Shown here in pieces: positions 43,598 to 53,030 of a DNA stretch of 64,000 nucleotides; the stretch's first letter is position 1, and each line of letters starts with the position of its first letter. Location: the NCBI GenBank assembly GCA_021789695.1, contig JAJYJH010000001.1:124001-188000 (forward strand). The letters are read 5' to 3'. The notes under the pieces were generated by a model. That model did no database searches. It was not told where the DNA came from and saw nothing but the letters and a program-made list of their open reading frames with translations. The stretch is from a bacterium. Lineage in GTDB: Bacteria; Elusimicrobiota; Elusimicrobia; Elusimicrobiales; UBA9959. The translations under genes and the position numbers were made by a program.

Positions 43598-44950
43598 ATG
43601 AGCAAGGAACAGAAGCAGAAATCGGAACTTTTACTCGCGCTGGAGCAGCTCGAGCGCGAAAAGAACATCAAGCGCGAGGACGTCTTCAAGACCATCACGG
43701 ACTCGCTTGTAAGCGCGCTGCGCAAGTACTTCGGCAAGACCGCCCAGATTATGGCCGGCATCGACCCCGAGACCGGCGAGATGGCCGGCTTCCTCGTCAA
43801 AAAGGTCGCCGAACCGGTGGTCACCGACGAACTGGAAATTTCTCCCGAGGAGGCCCAGAAACACCAGCCCGGCGCCAAAGTAGGCGACGACGTTCACATA
43901 CCAGTGCCTATACAGGATTTCTCCCGCATAGCCGCGCAGACCGCCAAGCAGGTGCTTATACAGAAAATCCGCGAGATCGAGAAGGTCCGCATCTACGACG
44001 AGTACAAGCCACGCGAGGGCGAGGTCGTTACCGGACTTGTGCACCACGTCGCCGGCCGCGACATCTTCGTGGACTTGGGCAAGGCCGAGGCGATACTCCC
44101 CTTCTCCGAGCAGATACGCCGCGAGCATTACAGCGTCAACCAGCGCGTGCGCGCCATCATCCACCGCGTGGACAAGGAGAACAAGGGCCTGCAGATAGTC
44201 CTGTCCCGCGCTTCGGGCAATTTCCTGAAGGCGCTGTTCGAGGCCGAGGTGCCTGAAATCGCCGAGAAGGTCATAGAGATAGTGGACGTAGTGCGCGATC
44301 CGGGCTTCCGAGCAAAGGTGCTGGTGCGCAGCAATTCGCCGAAAGTTGACCCCGTTGGCGCCTGCGTCGGAATTCGCGGATCACGCATACGCGTGATCAT
44401 GAGCGAGCTCTCCAACGAGAAGATAGACCTGATTCCTTACATCGAGGACACTCTGACGATGATAGCCAAGTCGTTCTCTCCCGCCACGGTCAGTTCCGTG
44501 AAGATACTCGATAAAGAAAACAAGAAGGCCCAGGTTATAGTGCCGGACGACCAGCTCGCCATGGCCATAGGCCGCGAGGGGCAGAACATCCGCCTCGCCA
44601 GCCGCCTAACGGGCTGGGAGATAGAGGTGAAGTCCGAGGGCCAGCGCCAGGAGGAGCAGAAGAGGACCAATGATCAGTCCATGCACGACCTCCTGCAGAT
44701 CGACGGCGTCGGCGCCAAGGTCGCCGAGACGCTGATCACGATGGGTGTGATGGACGTACGCACGCTGGCAGGCCTCACCGAGGAAGAGCTCTGCTCCCTC
44801 GAGGGCATAGGCGAGAAGACGGCGCAGAAGATAATCGCCGGCGCCAAGAAATTCCTGGAAGAGAACCCCAGCTACGGGCAGGAACCCGCACAGGCCGAGG
44901 CTACCGAGACTGAAGAGGTGAAAAATGACAGCCAAGAAGAAGGAAAATGA
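43598..44950 (+). CDS. nusA: Transcription termination/antitermination factor NusA
   Basis: NusA binds RNA polymerase and modulates pausing and termination. The 450-residue protein has an N-terminal polymerase-binding domain, S1 (VVTGLVHHVAGRDIFVDLGKAEAILP), KH1/KH2 (DPVGACVGIRGSRIRVIMSEL; VPDDQLAMAIGREGQNIRLASRLTGWEI) and a C-terminal helix-hairpin-helix region (LLQIDGVGAKVAETL; LCSLEGIGEKTAQKI). The C-terminus overlaps infB by 26 bp. Confidence 0.97.
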   Translation: MSKEQKQKSELLLALEQLEREKNIKREDVFKTITDSLVSALRKYFGKTAQIMAGIDPETGEMAGFLVKKVAEPVVTDELEISPEEAQKHQPGAKVGDDVHIPVPIQDFSRIAAQTAKQVLIQKIREIEKVRIYDEYKPREGEVVTGLVHHVAGRDIFVDLGKAEAILPFSEQIRREHYSVNQRVRAIIHRVDKENKGLQIVLSRASGNFLKALFEAEVPEIAEKVIEIVDVVRDPGFRAKVLVRSNSPKVDPVGACVGIRGSRIRVIMSELSNEKIDLIPYIEDTLTMIAKSFSPATVSSVKILDKENKKAQVIVPDDQLAMAIGREGQNIRLASRLTGWEIEVKSEGQRQEEQKRTNDQSMHDLLQIDGVGAKVAETLITMGVMDVRTLAGLTEEELCSLEGIGEKTAQKIIAGAKKFLEENPSYGQEPAQAEATETEEVKNDSQEEGK

Positions 44951-47399
44951 GGATCTAGAGAACAAGGACTCGGTGGCCAATCCTGAGGAAGAGGCCAAAG
45001 CTGCCTCAAAGAAGAAGGCCGCGCCCAAAAAGAAGGCCGAAGGCGAGGATGCCGAGAAGAAGCCCGTGAAAAAAGCCGCGCCCAAGAAGAAGCCGGAAGG
45101 CGAGGGTGAAGCCGCGAAGGCCGCTTTACGCTCCAAGAAGCCCAAGGTCGGAGAAGAGACCGAGGAGCAACCCAAGGAACTGCCGAAGATCCCCGATTTC
45201 AAGCGCTTCGTCTTCTCGCATTCCACGGCCGAAGGCACCATAGCGGCCGGTCCCACCGGCGCGAAAGAGGAACCTAAGCCGGAGGAACCGGCCAAGCCGC
45301 CGGTCCCGGCCCAGCCGGCAGCCCAAGCGGCGGCCGCAGCCCCAAAGACGACCGTCCCGCCGCCGGCCAAGCCGCCGGTCCCGGACAGGCCCGCCGCCCC
45401 CCCCCCGCCCAAGCCGGCGCCGCGCCTGATAATACCGCCGCTGATAAGGCCGGTGGCCCCTGCCCTGCGCCCGGGGCCCGTGATACGCCCCCAGCCGCCC
45501 AGACCTGCGGTGCCGCCCAAGCCGGCGCAGCAGCCAAGGCCTCAAGCTAAGCCGGCTCCCAAGCCGGCCCCCAAGCCGGCTCCGGCCGAGCCTAAGCCGG
45601 AGACCCAGCCCGCCCAGAAGGAAGGCCTGCCCAAACTGAAGGTCCCGGCCAACGTGATAGTGCGCGAACTCGCGGAGAAACTCGGAGTAAAGCCTACCGA
45701 CCTGATAAAGAAACTGATGGGCATGGGCGTGTTCGCCACCATCAACCAACGCATCGAGGAGGACGCCGCCCAACTGATTGCCGCCGACTACGGCTACGAC
45801 CTCGAGCTTATCCCGATGTACGGCGAGGACGAGCTGCAGGAAGAGATAGAGCACGAGAAGACCGAGGATCTCAAGCCCCGCTGGCCCATCATTACTATCA
45901 TGGGTCACGTCGACCACGGCAAGACGACGCTGCTCGACGCTCTTCGCGAATCCAACGTGGTGGACGGCGAGGCCGGCCAGATAACGCAGCACATCGGGGC
46001 CTACATGGTCAAGACGTCCCGCGGCAACATCACCGTACTCGACACCCCTGGCCACGAGGCCTTCACGGCCATGCGCGCGCACGGCGTGAAGATTACCGAC
46101 ATCGTCGTACTGGTCGTTTCGGCCGTGGACGGCGTGATGCCTCAGACGCTCGAGGCCATCAACCACGCTAAGGCCGCCGACGCGCCGATCATCGTGGCGA
46201 TAAACAAAATAGACCTGCCGACAGCTAATACCCAGCAAATTAAGCAGCAGCTAGCCAATCACGGTCTGCTGCCGGAGGACTGGGGCGGCAAGACTCCGAT
46301 GGTGGAGATCTCCGCCAAGAAGAGGACCAACCTCGACAAGCTGCTGGAGATAGTAAGCATCCAGGCCGAGCTGATGGAACTGAAGGCTAACCCCGACAAG
46401 CCGGGCCAGGGCATCGTCATCGAATCCAGCCTTGACCCGAAGAAGGGCATCGTGGCGACTATCATCGACGTGACCGGCACGATAAAGATCGGCGATCCGT
46501 TCGTCGTAGGCGCCGCGCACGGCAAGGTGCGCGCGCTGGTGGACGACCGCGGCAACAGGCTGGAGGAGCTTAAGCCCAGCCAGCCAGCGGAGGTGCTGGG
46601 CATCAGCGGGGAGGTCCCGACCGCCGGAGACGTGCTGAAGGTGGCCGTGGACGAGCGCGAGGCCCGCCACGTCGCGGACAAGCGCAAGCTGAACCGCCGC
46701 GAGGAGGCCCTCTCGCACCAGAAACACGTCTCGCTGCTGTCTCTGAAGTCGCAGGTAGACCAGCATCAGCTCAAGAACCTCAACGTCGTGTTGAAGACGG
46801 ACGTGTTCGGTTCGCAGCAGGCCATCAAGGACTCTCTGGAGCGCATGAGCACGGAGGAAGTGGCCATACAGCTGCTACACACCGGCATAGGCAACATCAC
46901 CGAGTCGGATGTGTTGCTGGCGAAGGCCTCCTCGGCGGTCATCCTCGGCTTCCACGTGGACGCGGATAACAAGGTTCGCGAGGCCGCTAAGGCCGCCGAC
47001 GTGGAGATACGCGAATACACCATCATCTACGATCTACTCGAGGACGTGCGCGCCGCTATGAGCGGTCTGCTGGCCCCAGAGATCGTGGAGACGGTCACTG
47101 GCCGCGCGAAGATACTGCAGGTTTTCGATCTTAGTTCCGGCAAGATCGCGGGTTCCCGTCTGCTGGAGGGCAAACTGACGCGCAACCAGTTCGTCCGCGT
47201 CACGCGCGGCGGGCAGCCCGTCGGCGAGGGCAAGATCAGCGGCCTGAAGCACTTCAAGGAGGACGTCAGGGAGGTCACGCAGAAGGATATGGAGTGCGGT
47301 GTCCTGATCGACGGCTTCAAGGACTTCCAGGCCGAGGATATGATCGAGGCCATAACCAAGGAGGAGCGCATCCGGCGCCTTGCGGCGCCGGGCGCCTGA
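44925..47399 (+). CDS. infB: Translation initiation factor IF-2
   Basis: IF-2 is the GTPase that brings initiator tRNA to the 30S subunit. The 824-residue protein has a Lys/Glu-rich then Pro/Ala-rich low-complexity N-terminus (residues 1-230), an IF2-N domain ([31 protein letters not shown]), and the G domain with [16 protein letters not shown] and NKID, then domains II-IV. The long Pro/Lys run has repeated KPAPKPA units. The ATG at 44925 has GAGG in front and lies inside nusA. Confidence 0.97.
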   Translation: MTAKKKENEDLENKDSVANPEEEAKAASKKKAAPKKKAEGEDAEKKPVKKAAPKKKPEGEGEAAKAALRSKKPKVGEETEEQPKELPKIPDFKRFVFSHSTAEGTIAAGPTGAKEEPKPEEPAKPPVPAQPAAQAAAAAPKTTVPPPAKPPVPDRPAAPPPPKPAPRLIIPPLIRPVAPALRPGPVIRPQPPRPAVPPKPAQQPRPQAKPAPKPAPKPAPAEPKPETQPAQKEGLPKLKVPANVIVRELAEKLGVKPTDLIKKLMGMGVFATINQRIEEDAAQLIAADYGYDLELIPMYGEDELQEEIEHEKTEDLKPRWPIITIMGHVDHGKTTLLDALRESNVVDGEAGQITQHIGAYMVKTSRGNITVLDTPGHEAFTAMRAHGVKITDIVVLVVSAVDGVMPQTLEAINHAKAADAPIIVAINKIDLPTANTQQIKQQLANHGLLPEDWGGKTPMVEISAKKRTNLDKLLEIVSIQAELMELKANPDKPGQGIVIESSLDPKKGIVATIIDVTGTIKIGDPFVVGAAHGKVRALVDDRGNRLEELKPSQPAEVLGISGEVPTAGDVLKVAVDEREARHVADKRKLNRREEALSHQKHVSLLSLKSQVDQHQLKNLNVVLKTDVFGSQQAIKDSLERMSTEEVAIQLLHTGIGNITESDVLLAKASSAVILGFHVDADNKVREAAKAADVEIREYTIIYDLLEDVRAAMSGLLAPEIVETVTGRAKILQVFDLSSGKIAGSRLLEGKLTRNQFVRVTRGGQPVGEGKISGLKHFKEDVREVTQKDMECGVLIDGFKDFQAEDMIEAITKEERIRRLAAPGA

Positions 47400-47403
47400 T
47401 ACC

Positions 47404-47784
47404 GTGGGCTCTATCCGCAACGAGAGACTGAAGGAACTCTTCCTGCACGAGATCAGCGCGGCGCTGCGCGGCGTGAACTGGCTCAACGCCCGCGGAATAT
47501 TGACGCTTACCGGCGCCGATCTGACCCGCGACGGGAAGATCCTTTACGTCTATTACTCGGTAATCGGAACCGAGGAGGAGCGCAAACGCAAAGAGCTGCT
47601 GCTGAACGCCAACGTCCGCGACGTGCGTTCATTGCTGTTCAAGCGCCTGCGGCTCAAGGTGATCCCGGAGATTGTCTTCAAGTTCGACGATACCCCGGAG
47701 AAGGCCTCGCATCTCGAGGATATCTTCAAACGGATCCGCTCAGAGCATGAAAAAACCGATGAGAACGCTGGACCTCGAGACTGA
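47404..47784 (+). CDS. rbfA: Ribosome-binding factor A
   Basis: RbfA is a 30S maturation factor. The 126-residue protein begins VGSIRNERLKELFLHEISAAL and has the KH-like core LTGADLTRDGKILYVYYSVIG and LRLKVIPEIVFKFDDTPEKASHLEDIFKRI. I take the GTG at 47404 because it gives the usual N-terminus; a TTG at 47380, inside infB, is an alternative. Overlaps the next gene by 38 bp. Confidence 0.92.
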   Translation: MGSIRNERLKELFLHEISAALRGVNWLNARGILTLTGADLTRDGKILYVYYSVIGTEEERKRKELLLNANVRDVRSLLFKRLRLKVIPEIVFKFDDTPEKASHLEDIFKRIRSEHEKTDENAGPRD

Positions 47785-48733
47785 GTTCAAACGCCTGGAG
47801 GAGCTGATTGCCGGCTCTCAGAGCTTTTTCCTGGCCGGGCACCTGAACCCGGATGGCGACACCATCGGCTCCATGCTGGCCATCGCCTCAGTCCTCAGGC
47901 GCCTCGGCAAGAGGGTGCGCCTTTTCTCCCAGGACCCGGTCCCGGAGAATCTGCGTTTCCTGCCTCACGTCAAGAGCATCCGCTCGTCGCTGCCGAAGTC
48001 GCGCTTCGATGCCGCGATCCTGCTGGAATGCTCCACGCCGGCGCGCGGCGGGAATCTGGAGCCGGTGCTGAGGCGGTGCCGCACGGTGGTTAACATCGAC
48101 CATCACAAGACCTCCGAGTCCTACGGCGGCATAAACATAGTGGAGCCCCATTCTTCTTCCACCGCCGAGATTGTCTACCGCCTTTTCTATAACATGAATG
48201 TAAACGTCGGCCGCAGGGAGGCCGCCTGTCTCTATACCGGCATGGTGACAGACACCGGCCGCTTCCATTTCCCGGCAACAAGCCCGCGCACGCTTGAGGC
48301 GGCCTCCCGCCTGCTGGAGACCGGCTTCAAGTTCTCCCGCATAAACGACCTGCTTTACGCCACCAAGTCATGCGAATCTCTGAAGGTACTGGGCCGGGCC
48401 CTCGAGAGCCTGGAGTTCGCGGCCGCCGGCAAGCTCGCGGTGCTGACTCTGACGCTGGCGGACTTCAAACGTTATGGCGCCCGTTCCGAGCACAGCGAGA
48501 ACGTCATTAACTACGGGATGATGGTCCCCGGCGTGAAGGCGGCTGTGATGTTCCGAGAGGAGGAGGGACGCATCAGCGTCACTTTCCGCTCCCGCGGCCA
48601 CCTGGACGTCAGTCTGGTCGCCAAGGCGTTCGGGGGCGGTGGCCACCGCAACGCGTCCGGCTGCAGGATAAAGGGTTCCATGGAGGCTGTCCGCGGGAAG
48701 GTTCTCTCCGCGCTCTCGCGGCTGCTGGCCTGA
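47747..48733 (+). CDS. nrnA: Bifunctional oligoribonuclease/pAp phosphatase NrnA (DHH family)
   Basis: NrnA degrades nano-RNAs and pAp. The 328-residue protein has the DHH-family motifs HLNPDGDTIGS, NIDHHKTSESYGGINIVEPHSSSTAEI and TDTGRFHF, and the DHHA1 end GGGGHRNASGCRIKG. This gene often sits between rbfA and truB. The ATG at 47747 is inside rbfA; 47759 is a second candidate. It stops in an overlap TGATGA with truB. Confidence 0.92.
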   Translation: MKKPMRTLDLETEFKRLEELIAGSQSFFLAGHLNPDGDTIGSMLAIASVLRRLGKRVRLFSQDPVPENLRFLPHVKSIRSSLPKSRFDAAILLECSTPARGGNLEPVLRRCRTVVNIDHHKTSESYGGINIVEPHSSSTAEIVYRLFYNMNVNVGRREAACLYTGMVTDTGRFHFPATSPRTLEAASRLLETGFKFSRINDLLYATKSCESLKVLGRALESLEFAAAGKLAVLTLTLADFKRYGARSEHSENVINYGMMVPGVKAAVMFREEEGRISVTFRSRGHLDVSLVAKAFGGGGHRNASGCRIKGSMEAVRGKVLSALSRLLA

Positions 48734-49437
48734 TGACCGATCAGCCTTCCGGGCTTTTACTTTTCGACAAACCAAAAGGCATCACCTCTCACGACGCCGT
48801 GGATCTGCTGCGCCGGAAGCTTTCCATCCGGAGAATAGGCCATTCCGGCACGCTGGACCCGATGGCAACAGGCCTGCTCATCCTGCTGGTGGGGCGGGCG
48901 ACTTCGGCCCAGGCCTCCCTGCAGGGCTCGCGCAAAACCTATAGCGGGACCATGTTTTTCGGTTCGGAGACAGATACTTGGGACGCCGAAGGCAAGGTCA
49001 CGGCGGAGGCCCCGCCTCCCGCGCTGGACACGGGCTCGCTCGAGGCCGCGGTGAAGGCCTTCAGCGGCCGCGTCGTACAGCAGGTACCTCCTTATTCCGC
49101 GGTCAAGCTGAACGGCAGGCCGATGTACGCGCTGGCAAGGAACCACCTGGCCGTGCCGGAGGTCCGGCGTGAAGCGGAGCTTCGTTGGCTTTCCTGGCGT
49201 CCCAGGCCCCCCGAGCTGGATTTTGAGATAGAGTGCTCCGGCGGGACCTACATACGCTCCGTGGCGCGCGAGCTCGGCCTCTTCCTCGGTTCCCGAGCCC
49301 ATCTTTCCGCCCTGCGCAGGACCGCGGTAGGAACCCGCCGCGTCGAGGAGGCCGTCGCCGCCGCGGCCCTCGACGCCATGACGCGCGAAGAGGTCGTCGC
49401 CCGGCTGCTGCCGGCAGGAGAGGCCGGGAATGCTTAA
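48733..49437 (+). CDS. truB: tRNA pseudouridine-55 synthase TruB
   Basis: TruB makes pseudouridine 55 in the T-loop of tRNAs. The 234-residue protein has KPKGITSHDAV, the catalytic Asp in GHSGTLDPMATGLL, and YSAVKLNGRPMYALAR. It ends at about the catalytic domain and lacks the C-terminal PUA domain of larger forms. It begins 1 base into nrnA and overlaps ribF by 8 bp. Confidence 0.95.
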   Translation: MTDQPSGLLLFDKPKGITSHDAVDLLRRKLSIRRIGHSGTLDPMATGLLILLVGRATSAQASLQGSRKTYSGTMFFGSETDTWDAEGKVTAEAPPPALDTGSLEAAVKAFSGRVVQQVPPYSAVKLNGRPMYALARNHLAVPEVRREAELRWLSWRPRPPELDFEIECSGGTYIRSVARELGLFLGSRAHLSALRRTAVGTRRVEEAVAAAALDAMTREEVVARLLPAGEAGNA

Positions 49438-50329
49438 CTTCGTGGCCATAGGCAGCTTCGACGGCGTCCACAGGGGACACCGACGCATTATACGGGCCGC
49501 GATCAGGGAGGCCCTGCGCCGCGGCCTGGAAAGCCGCGTGGTCTATTTCCCGTTCCCCCCCAAGTTCTTCTTCTCAGGCGAGACCAGCGACTGTTTGATC
49601 ACGCTGCCGGAGGAACGCGAGCGGCTTATAGAGTCGCTGCGCCCTGGCCTGGTGGAGCCGCTAGTCTTTAATAACGCGCTGTCGTCCATGCCGGCGGCGG
49701 AGTTCTTCTCCCGGGTGGTTCTGGAGCGCTACAAGGCCGGCGGGCTCTGCGTCGGGCCTGACTTCGCCGTGGGGCGCGGCCGCGAGGGCCACGCGGATTT
49801 CCTGCGGCGCGCCTGCTTGGAGTCTGGCACGGTTTTCCGCGCCTTACCGTTCACGCGCCGGGGAGGCCACAAAATCTCCTCCAGCCTGATCCGCGCGCAT
49901 CTGCGCGCGGGGGCCGTGGAAGAAGCCAACTTCTGCCTGGGATGGAACTACTCCGTCAGCGGCCCGGTCATAAAAGGGGCCGGTCTGGGCCGCAAACTTG
50001 GGTTCCCCACCGCCAATGTCGGAGCCCATCCGGCCAAGATACTGCCGCCCGGGATTTTCGCCGCCCGCGTGAAGGTGGGCCGGGAAACGTTCGGAGCGGT
50101 GTTAAGCGTCGGGCGGCGCCCGACCCTCAACACTCTTGGCGGCCGTATGCTGCTGGAGGCGCATATCCTGGATTTTTCCCGCGACATCTACGGCAAAACC
50201 GTGGAAGTCACGTTCCTGAGGCATATCCGCCCCGAGCGCAGGTTCTCCTCCAAGGAAGCGCTCGTGGAGCATATTCGCGCCGATACGGCCGCGGCGCGCA
50301 AGCTCCTTTCCTCCGCTCCCGCGGCGTGA
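49430..50329 (+). CDS. ribF: Bifunctional riboflavin kinase/FMN adenylyltransferase
   Basis: RibF makes FMN and FAD. The 299-residue protein has the FAD-synthetase motif IGSFDGVHRGHRRII at the N-terminus, HKISSSLIRAHLRAG mid-chain, and the kinase domain GPVIKGAGLGRKLGFPTANV plus VLSVGRRPTLN at the C-terminus. It overlaps truB by 8 bp; the usual neighbours. Only 16 bp separate its stop from a convergent gene. Confidence 0.95.
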   Translation: MLNFVAIGSFDGVHRGHRRIIRAAIREALRRGLESRVVYFPFPPKFFFSGETSDCLITLPEERERLIESLRPGLVEPLVFNNALSSMPAAEFFSRVVLERYKAGGLCVGPDFAVGRGREGHADFLRRACLESGTVFRALPFTRRGGHKISSSLIRAHLRAGAVEEANFCLGWNYSVSGPVIKGAGLGRKLGFPTANVGAHPAKILPPGIFAARVKVGRETFGAVLSVGRRPTLNTLGGRMLLEAHILDFSRDIYGKTVEVTFLRHIRPERRFSSKEALVEHIRADTAAARKLLSSAPAA

Positions 50330-50345
50330 GGCGTAAAAACCGCGT

Positions 50346-51737
50346 CTAAATCAGCCGGGGTTTCGCGCGGCGCAGGAAGCGTCCGCGGGGCTTTTCCGGA
50401 AAGACCAGCGACCCCGACTCGGCTACCAGTTCCCCCCGAAGTACGGTGTACTTAGGAAAGCCGTAAAGCTCCCGGCCCTGCCAGGGCGAATAGTCCGTGT
50501 TGTGCCGCAGGCGGCGCCAGTCCGTCTTCACGGCCGCCGACGGGTCTATTACGGCGAAGTCAGCGTCGAAGCCGGGTTTTATGAAGCCCTTTCCGGCAAG
50601 CCCCATAATCCTGGCAGGATTCTCGCAAAGCACTTTGACCAGGCGTGGCAGCGTGATCTTTCCCGGCCTGACGCCGTAGGTATAGGCCGCGGCCAGCAGG
50701 GTCTGTGCGCCTGGCAGCCCCATCGGCAGCCGGCGTACGTCCCCGCCCCAGGCTCCCTTCTGCGCGCTGGTGAAGGTGCAGTTGTCGGTGGCGAGGACCT
50801 GCAGTTCTCCCGCCGAAAGCGCCTTCCACAGGCCTTCGTTGTCCGCGGCGGAGCGCAGCGGCGGGCAGCAGGAATAGAGGTGGCCTCGCGGCCCGCGCAG
50901 CAGGTCGTCGTCGAGGACCAGGTAATGAGGGCAGGTTTCCGCCATCGTTCCGGCCCCGTCCTTCCTGGCGCCGGCGACTATCGCGGCCGAGCCTGCCGAG
51001 GAAAGATGGACAAAATAGACCGGAGCCTTGGCGGCCGCCGCCAGGCGCGCTACTCTGCCTACGGCCTCCGTTTCCGTGAAGTCCGGGCGCGACATCGGCA
51101 GCGCCCTTATCCCCATGCGCGGGGCGTAGATGTCGGACAGCAGGTCTATGACCGGCCCGTTCTCGGCGTGGACGCAGATCAGTGCCCCCAGCTCGCGGGC
51201 GGCGGCGAACGCCCTGGCCAGGGCCGCGTCGTCGGACATGAGGCCCCGGGCCCCGTAGGCGGTGAACATCTTGAACGTCGGGGCCCCGGCGCGGACGGCC
51301 TCCTTCATGCGCTTTTCCGGAGCCGGCATGCGGTCCAGGCCTGTCAGCATGCAGTGGAAGGAGAAATCCGCGTAGCAGCGTCCCTCGGCTTCTTTCAGGC
51401 GGGCGCGCAGCCCCTTGAGCGGGCTTTCTCCCGGCCCTTGGCCGGTGTAGTCGATAAAGGTGGTCACGCCGCCGCATACCGCGGCGGCGGAACCAGTGCG
51501 GAAATCGTCCGAGGTGTAGTTCCCGGGACCTGTCTTCAGCCGGAAATGGACGTGAGGATCAATTATCCCAGGCAACACCAGCAGGCCGCGGGCGTCGATG
51601 ATCCGCGCGGCTTCCGGCTTGCGGCCAGACGGAGGTAGTACGGCGGCGACGCGCCCTGCAGAGACGAAGACGTCGCGCCTAGCGACGCCCTGGCCGCTAG
51701 CGACCCTGCCGCCGGTTATCGCCAGTTCGAAGTTCAT
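50346..51737 (-). CDS. Dihydropyrimidinase/hydantoinase-family amidohydrolase
   Basis: The 463-residue protein is a cyclic-amide hydrolase of the dihydropyrimidinase/D-hydantoinase type. All binuclear metal ligands are present: H62 and H64 (DPHVHF), carbamylated K156 (FKMFTAYG), H190 (CVHAENG), H244 (FVHLSS) and D318 (ATDNC). AETCPHYL and SCCPPLR fit too. One oddity is TDNC where most have TDHC. It may act with the purine/hydantoin-type cluster at 33-43 kb. Allantoinase is an alternative; dihydroorotase is less likely. Confidence 0.85.
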   Translation of the reverse strand: MNFELAITGGRVASGQGVARRDVFVSAGRVAAVLPPSGRKPEAARIIDARGLLVLPGIIDPHVHFRLKTGPGNYTSDDFRTGSAAAVCGGVTTFIDYTGQGPGESPLKGLRARLKEAEGRCYADFSFHCMLTGLDRMPAPEKRMKEAVRAGAPTFKMFTAYGARGLMSDDAALARAFAAARELGALICVHAENGPVIDLLSDIYAPRMGIRALPMSRPDFTETEAVGRVARLAAAAKAPVYFVHLSSAGSAAIVAGARKDGAGTMAETCPHYLVLDDDLLRGPRGHLYSCCPPLRSAADNEGLWKALSAGELQVLATDNCTFTSAQKGAWGGDVRRLPMGLPGAQTLLAAAYTYGVRPGKITLPRLVKVLCENPARIMGLAGKGFIKPGFDADFAVIDPSAAVKTDWRRLRHNTDYSPWQGRELYGFPKYTVLRGELVAESGSLVFPEKPRGRFLRRAKPRLI

Positions 51738-51763
51738 ATCGCCGCCAGGGAAGGCCCCAGGCC

Positions 51764-51988
51764 TCAGGAGCCGCCGGTCTGTCCGTCGACGGGCTTTGGC
51801 CGTCCGCCGAAGATTATAGTGTAGGCCAGGAACGTTGCCGAGATGAAGGAGAACGCGCAGAGGACTAGCCAGCCCCAGAGCGCGGCCGGATTAGCCTCGG
51901 TCTGTATCACCACGTAGGCTAGAAGGCCGAGAAAACCGGAGGCTACAAGCCAGAAGAGGGCGAAGACCGCCCTGATCAGAGTTGCCAT
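51764..51988 (-). CDS. Small two-helix membrane protein, unknown
   Basis: The 74-residue protein has two hydrophobic segments (about 6-28 and 36-59) and a short polar tail ending TGGS. I do not recognise the family; it resembles the small phospholipase_D-nuclease N-terminal-like or general inner-membrane proteins with no catalytic residues. A strong promoter lies directly upstream with the -10 box 6 nt from the ATG, so the gene probably has its own, possibly leaderless, transcript. Confidence 0.65.
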   Translation of the reverse strand: MATLIRAVFALFWLVASGFLGLLAYVVIQTEANPAALWGWLVLCAFSFISATFLAYTIIFGGRPKPVDGQTGGS

Positions 51989-51994
51989 ACCTGA

Positions 51995-52023
51995 ATTCTA
52001 TAGATTAACGCGAGTGAAGTCAA
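51995..52023 (-). promoter_or_regulatory. Promoter for the small membrane protein (leaderless spacing)
   Basis: TTGACT (52018-52023), a 17-nt spacer and TAGAAT (51995-52000) on the minus strand. The -35 overlaps the lysC stop. Only 6 nt separate the -10 from the ATG. Confidence 0.7.
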
Positions 52024-52991
52024 CGGGCGCGGCAGAAAAAGGCCCGGTGCAGGGCGCGTAGCGCCTCGTCGGCGGAATCCGCGGGCACGGCTAACTTTAT
52101 CGCGAACGGTGAGGCAGAGAGCAGGTGGTCGGCGCCAGCTCTGGCGGCCGACAGGGCCAGGCGGGAATGTTCCTTTCCCAGGCCCCGGCCGATTGCGGTA
52201 ACGCTCGCGGCCCCGCCCTCCCTGGCCAGCGAAAGGCAGGAGACTCCGGCTTTGCCCCCGCGGGCGGTGACCATGGTCCCAGGCTCGCTGTGGAAAGAGG
52301 AGCGCAGGTGCAGCGGGAGGCGGGAGCGGGCCGCCAGCGCTATCGCGCGCAACTGCCGGACCTCGGTCCCGGCCCTGGCCAGCTCGAGGACCTCGGCGTA
52401 GGAGATCTCCCGTATCTTGCGGGCGTCCGGGACTATGGCCGGGTGAGCGGTGTATATCCCCTTGACGTCGGTGCGGAACTCGCAGAGGACCGCTCCCAGC
52501 GCGCCTGCCAGCGCCACGGCCGTCAGGTCGGAGCCGCCGCGGCCCAGCGTCGTTATGTCGCCGGCCGGGCTGACCCCCTGAAAACCAGCTACCACCGGTA
52601 TTCTGCCGGCCCGCAGTTCCTTTTCGACGCGCCCGGGCGCGACGCGCTTCAGCGCGGCGGCGGAAAATTTGCCATCTGTGCGCATACCCGCCTGTGCCCC
52701 GGTGAGGGAGACTGCCTTTTCCCCTTCAGCCTCTATCGCCATCGCGAGCAGGGCCGCGCTTATCTGTTCTCCGGCGGCCATCAGCGCGTCGGCTTCCCGC
52801 CGGGGCAGCGGCGTCCCGGCTGTCCTGGCCGCCAGGGAGAGGAGGTCGTCGGTGACGTCGGCTGGGGCGGAGACCACCGCCGCTGGATAAAGCCCGCGCC
52901 TGCGGGCCGAAAGGACCATTCCGGCCGCCCGCCGCACCCTCTCCGGAGTAGCGAGGGAACTGCCGCCGAACTTTATGACGATTATTTTCAT
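52020..52991 (-). CDS. lysC: Aspartate kinase, short form
   Basis: Aspartate kinase makes aspartyl phosphate for lysine, threonine and methionine. The 323-residue protein has the kinase core: KFGGSSLATPERVRR, GRGGSDLTAVALAGAL and TDVKGIYTAHPAIVPDARKI. After about residue 240 only one short ACT-like part remains (SCLSLAREGGAASVTAIGRGLG); the usual ~400-residue enzyme has two ACT domains. Feedback control may therefore differ. The start is the ATG at 52991 without a clear Shine-Dalgarno. Confidence 0.85.
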   Translation of the reverse strand: MKIIVIKFGGSSLATPERVRRAAGMVLSARRRGLYPAAVVSAPADVTDDLLSLAARTAGTPLPRREADALMAAGEQISAALLAMAIEAEGEKAVSLTGAQAGMRTDGKFSAAALKRVAPGRVEKELRAGRIPVVAGFQGVSPAGDITTLGRGGSDLTAVALAGALGAVLCEFRTDVKGIYTAHPAIVPDARKIREISYAEVLELARAGTEVRQLRAIALAARSRLPLHLRSSFHSEPGTMVTARGGKAGVSCLSLAREGGAASVTAIGRGLGKEHSRLALSAARAGADHLLSASPFAIKLAVPADSADEALRALHRAFFCRAR

Positions 52992-53030
52992 TAGGTCATG
53001 CGCCGCGGCCCGGCCCCGTGGCTGGCGGGG

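Noticed and set aside
45300-45620. Pro/Lys-rich repetitive stretch as a separate gene or CRISPR-like repeat
   Set aside because: It is the low-complexity linker of IF-2, with irregular units and no spacers.
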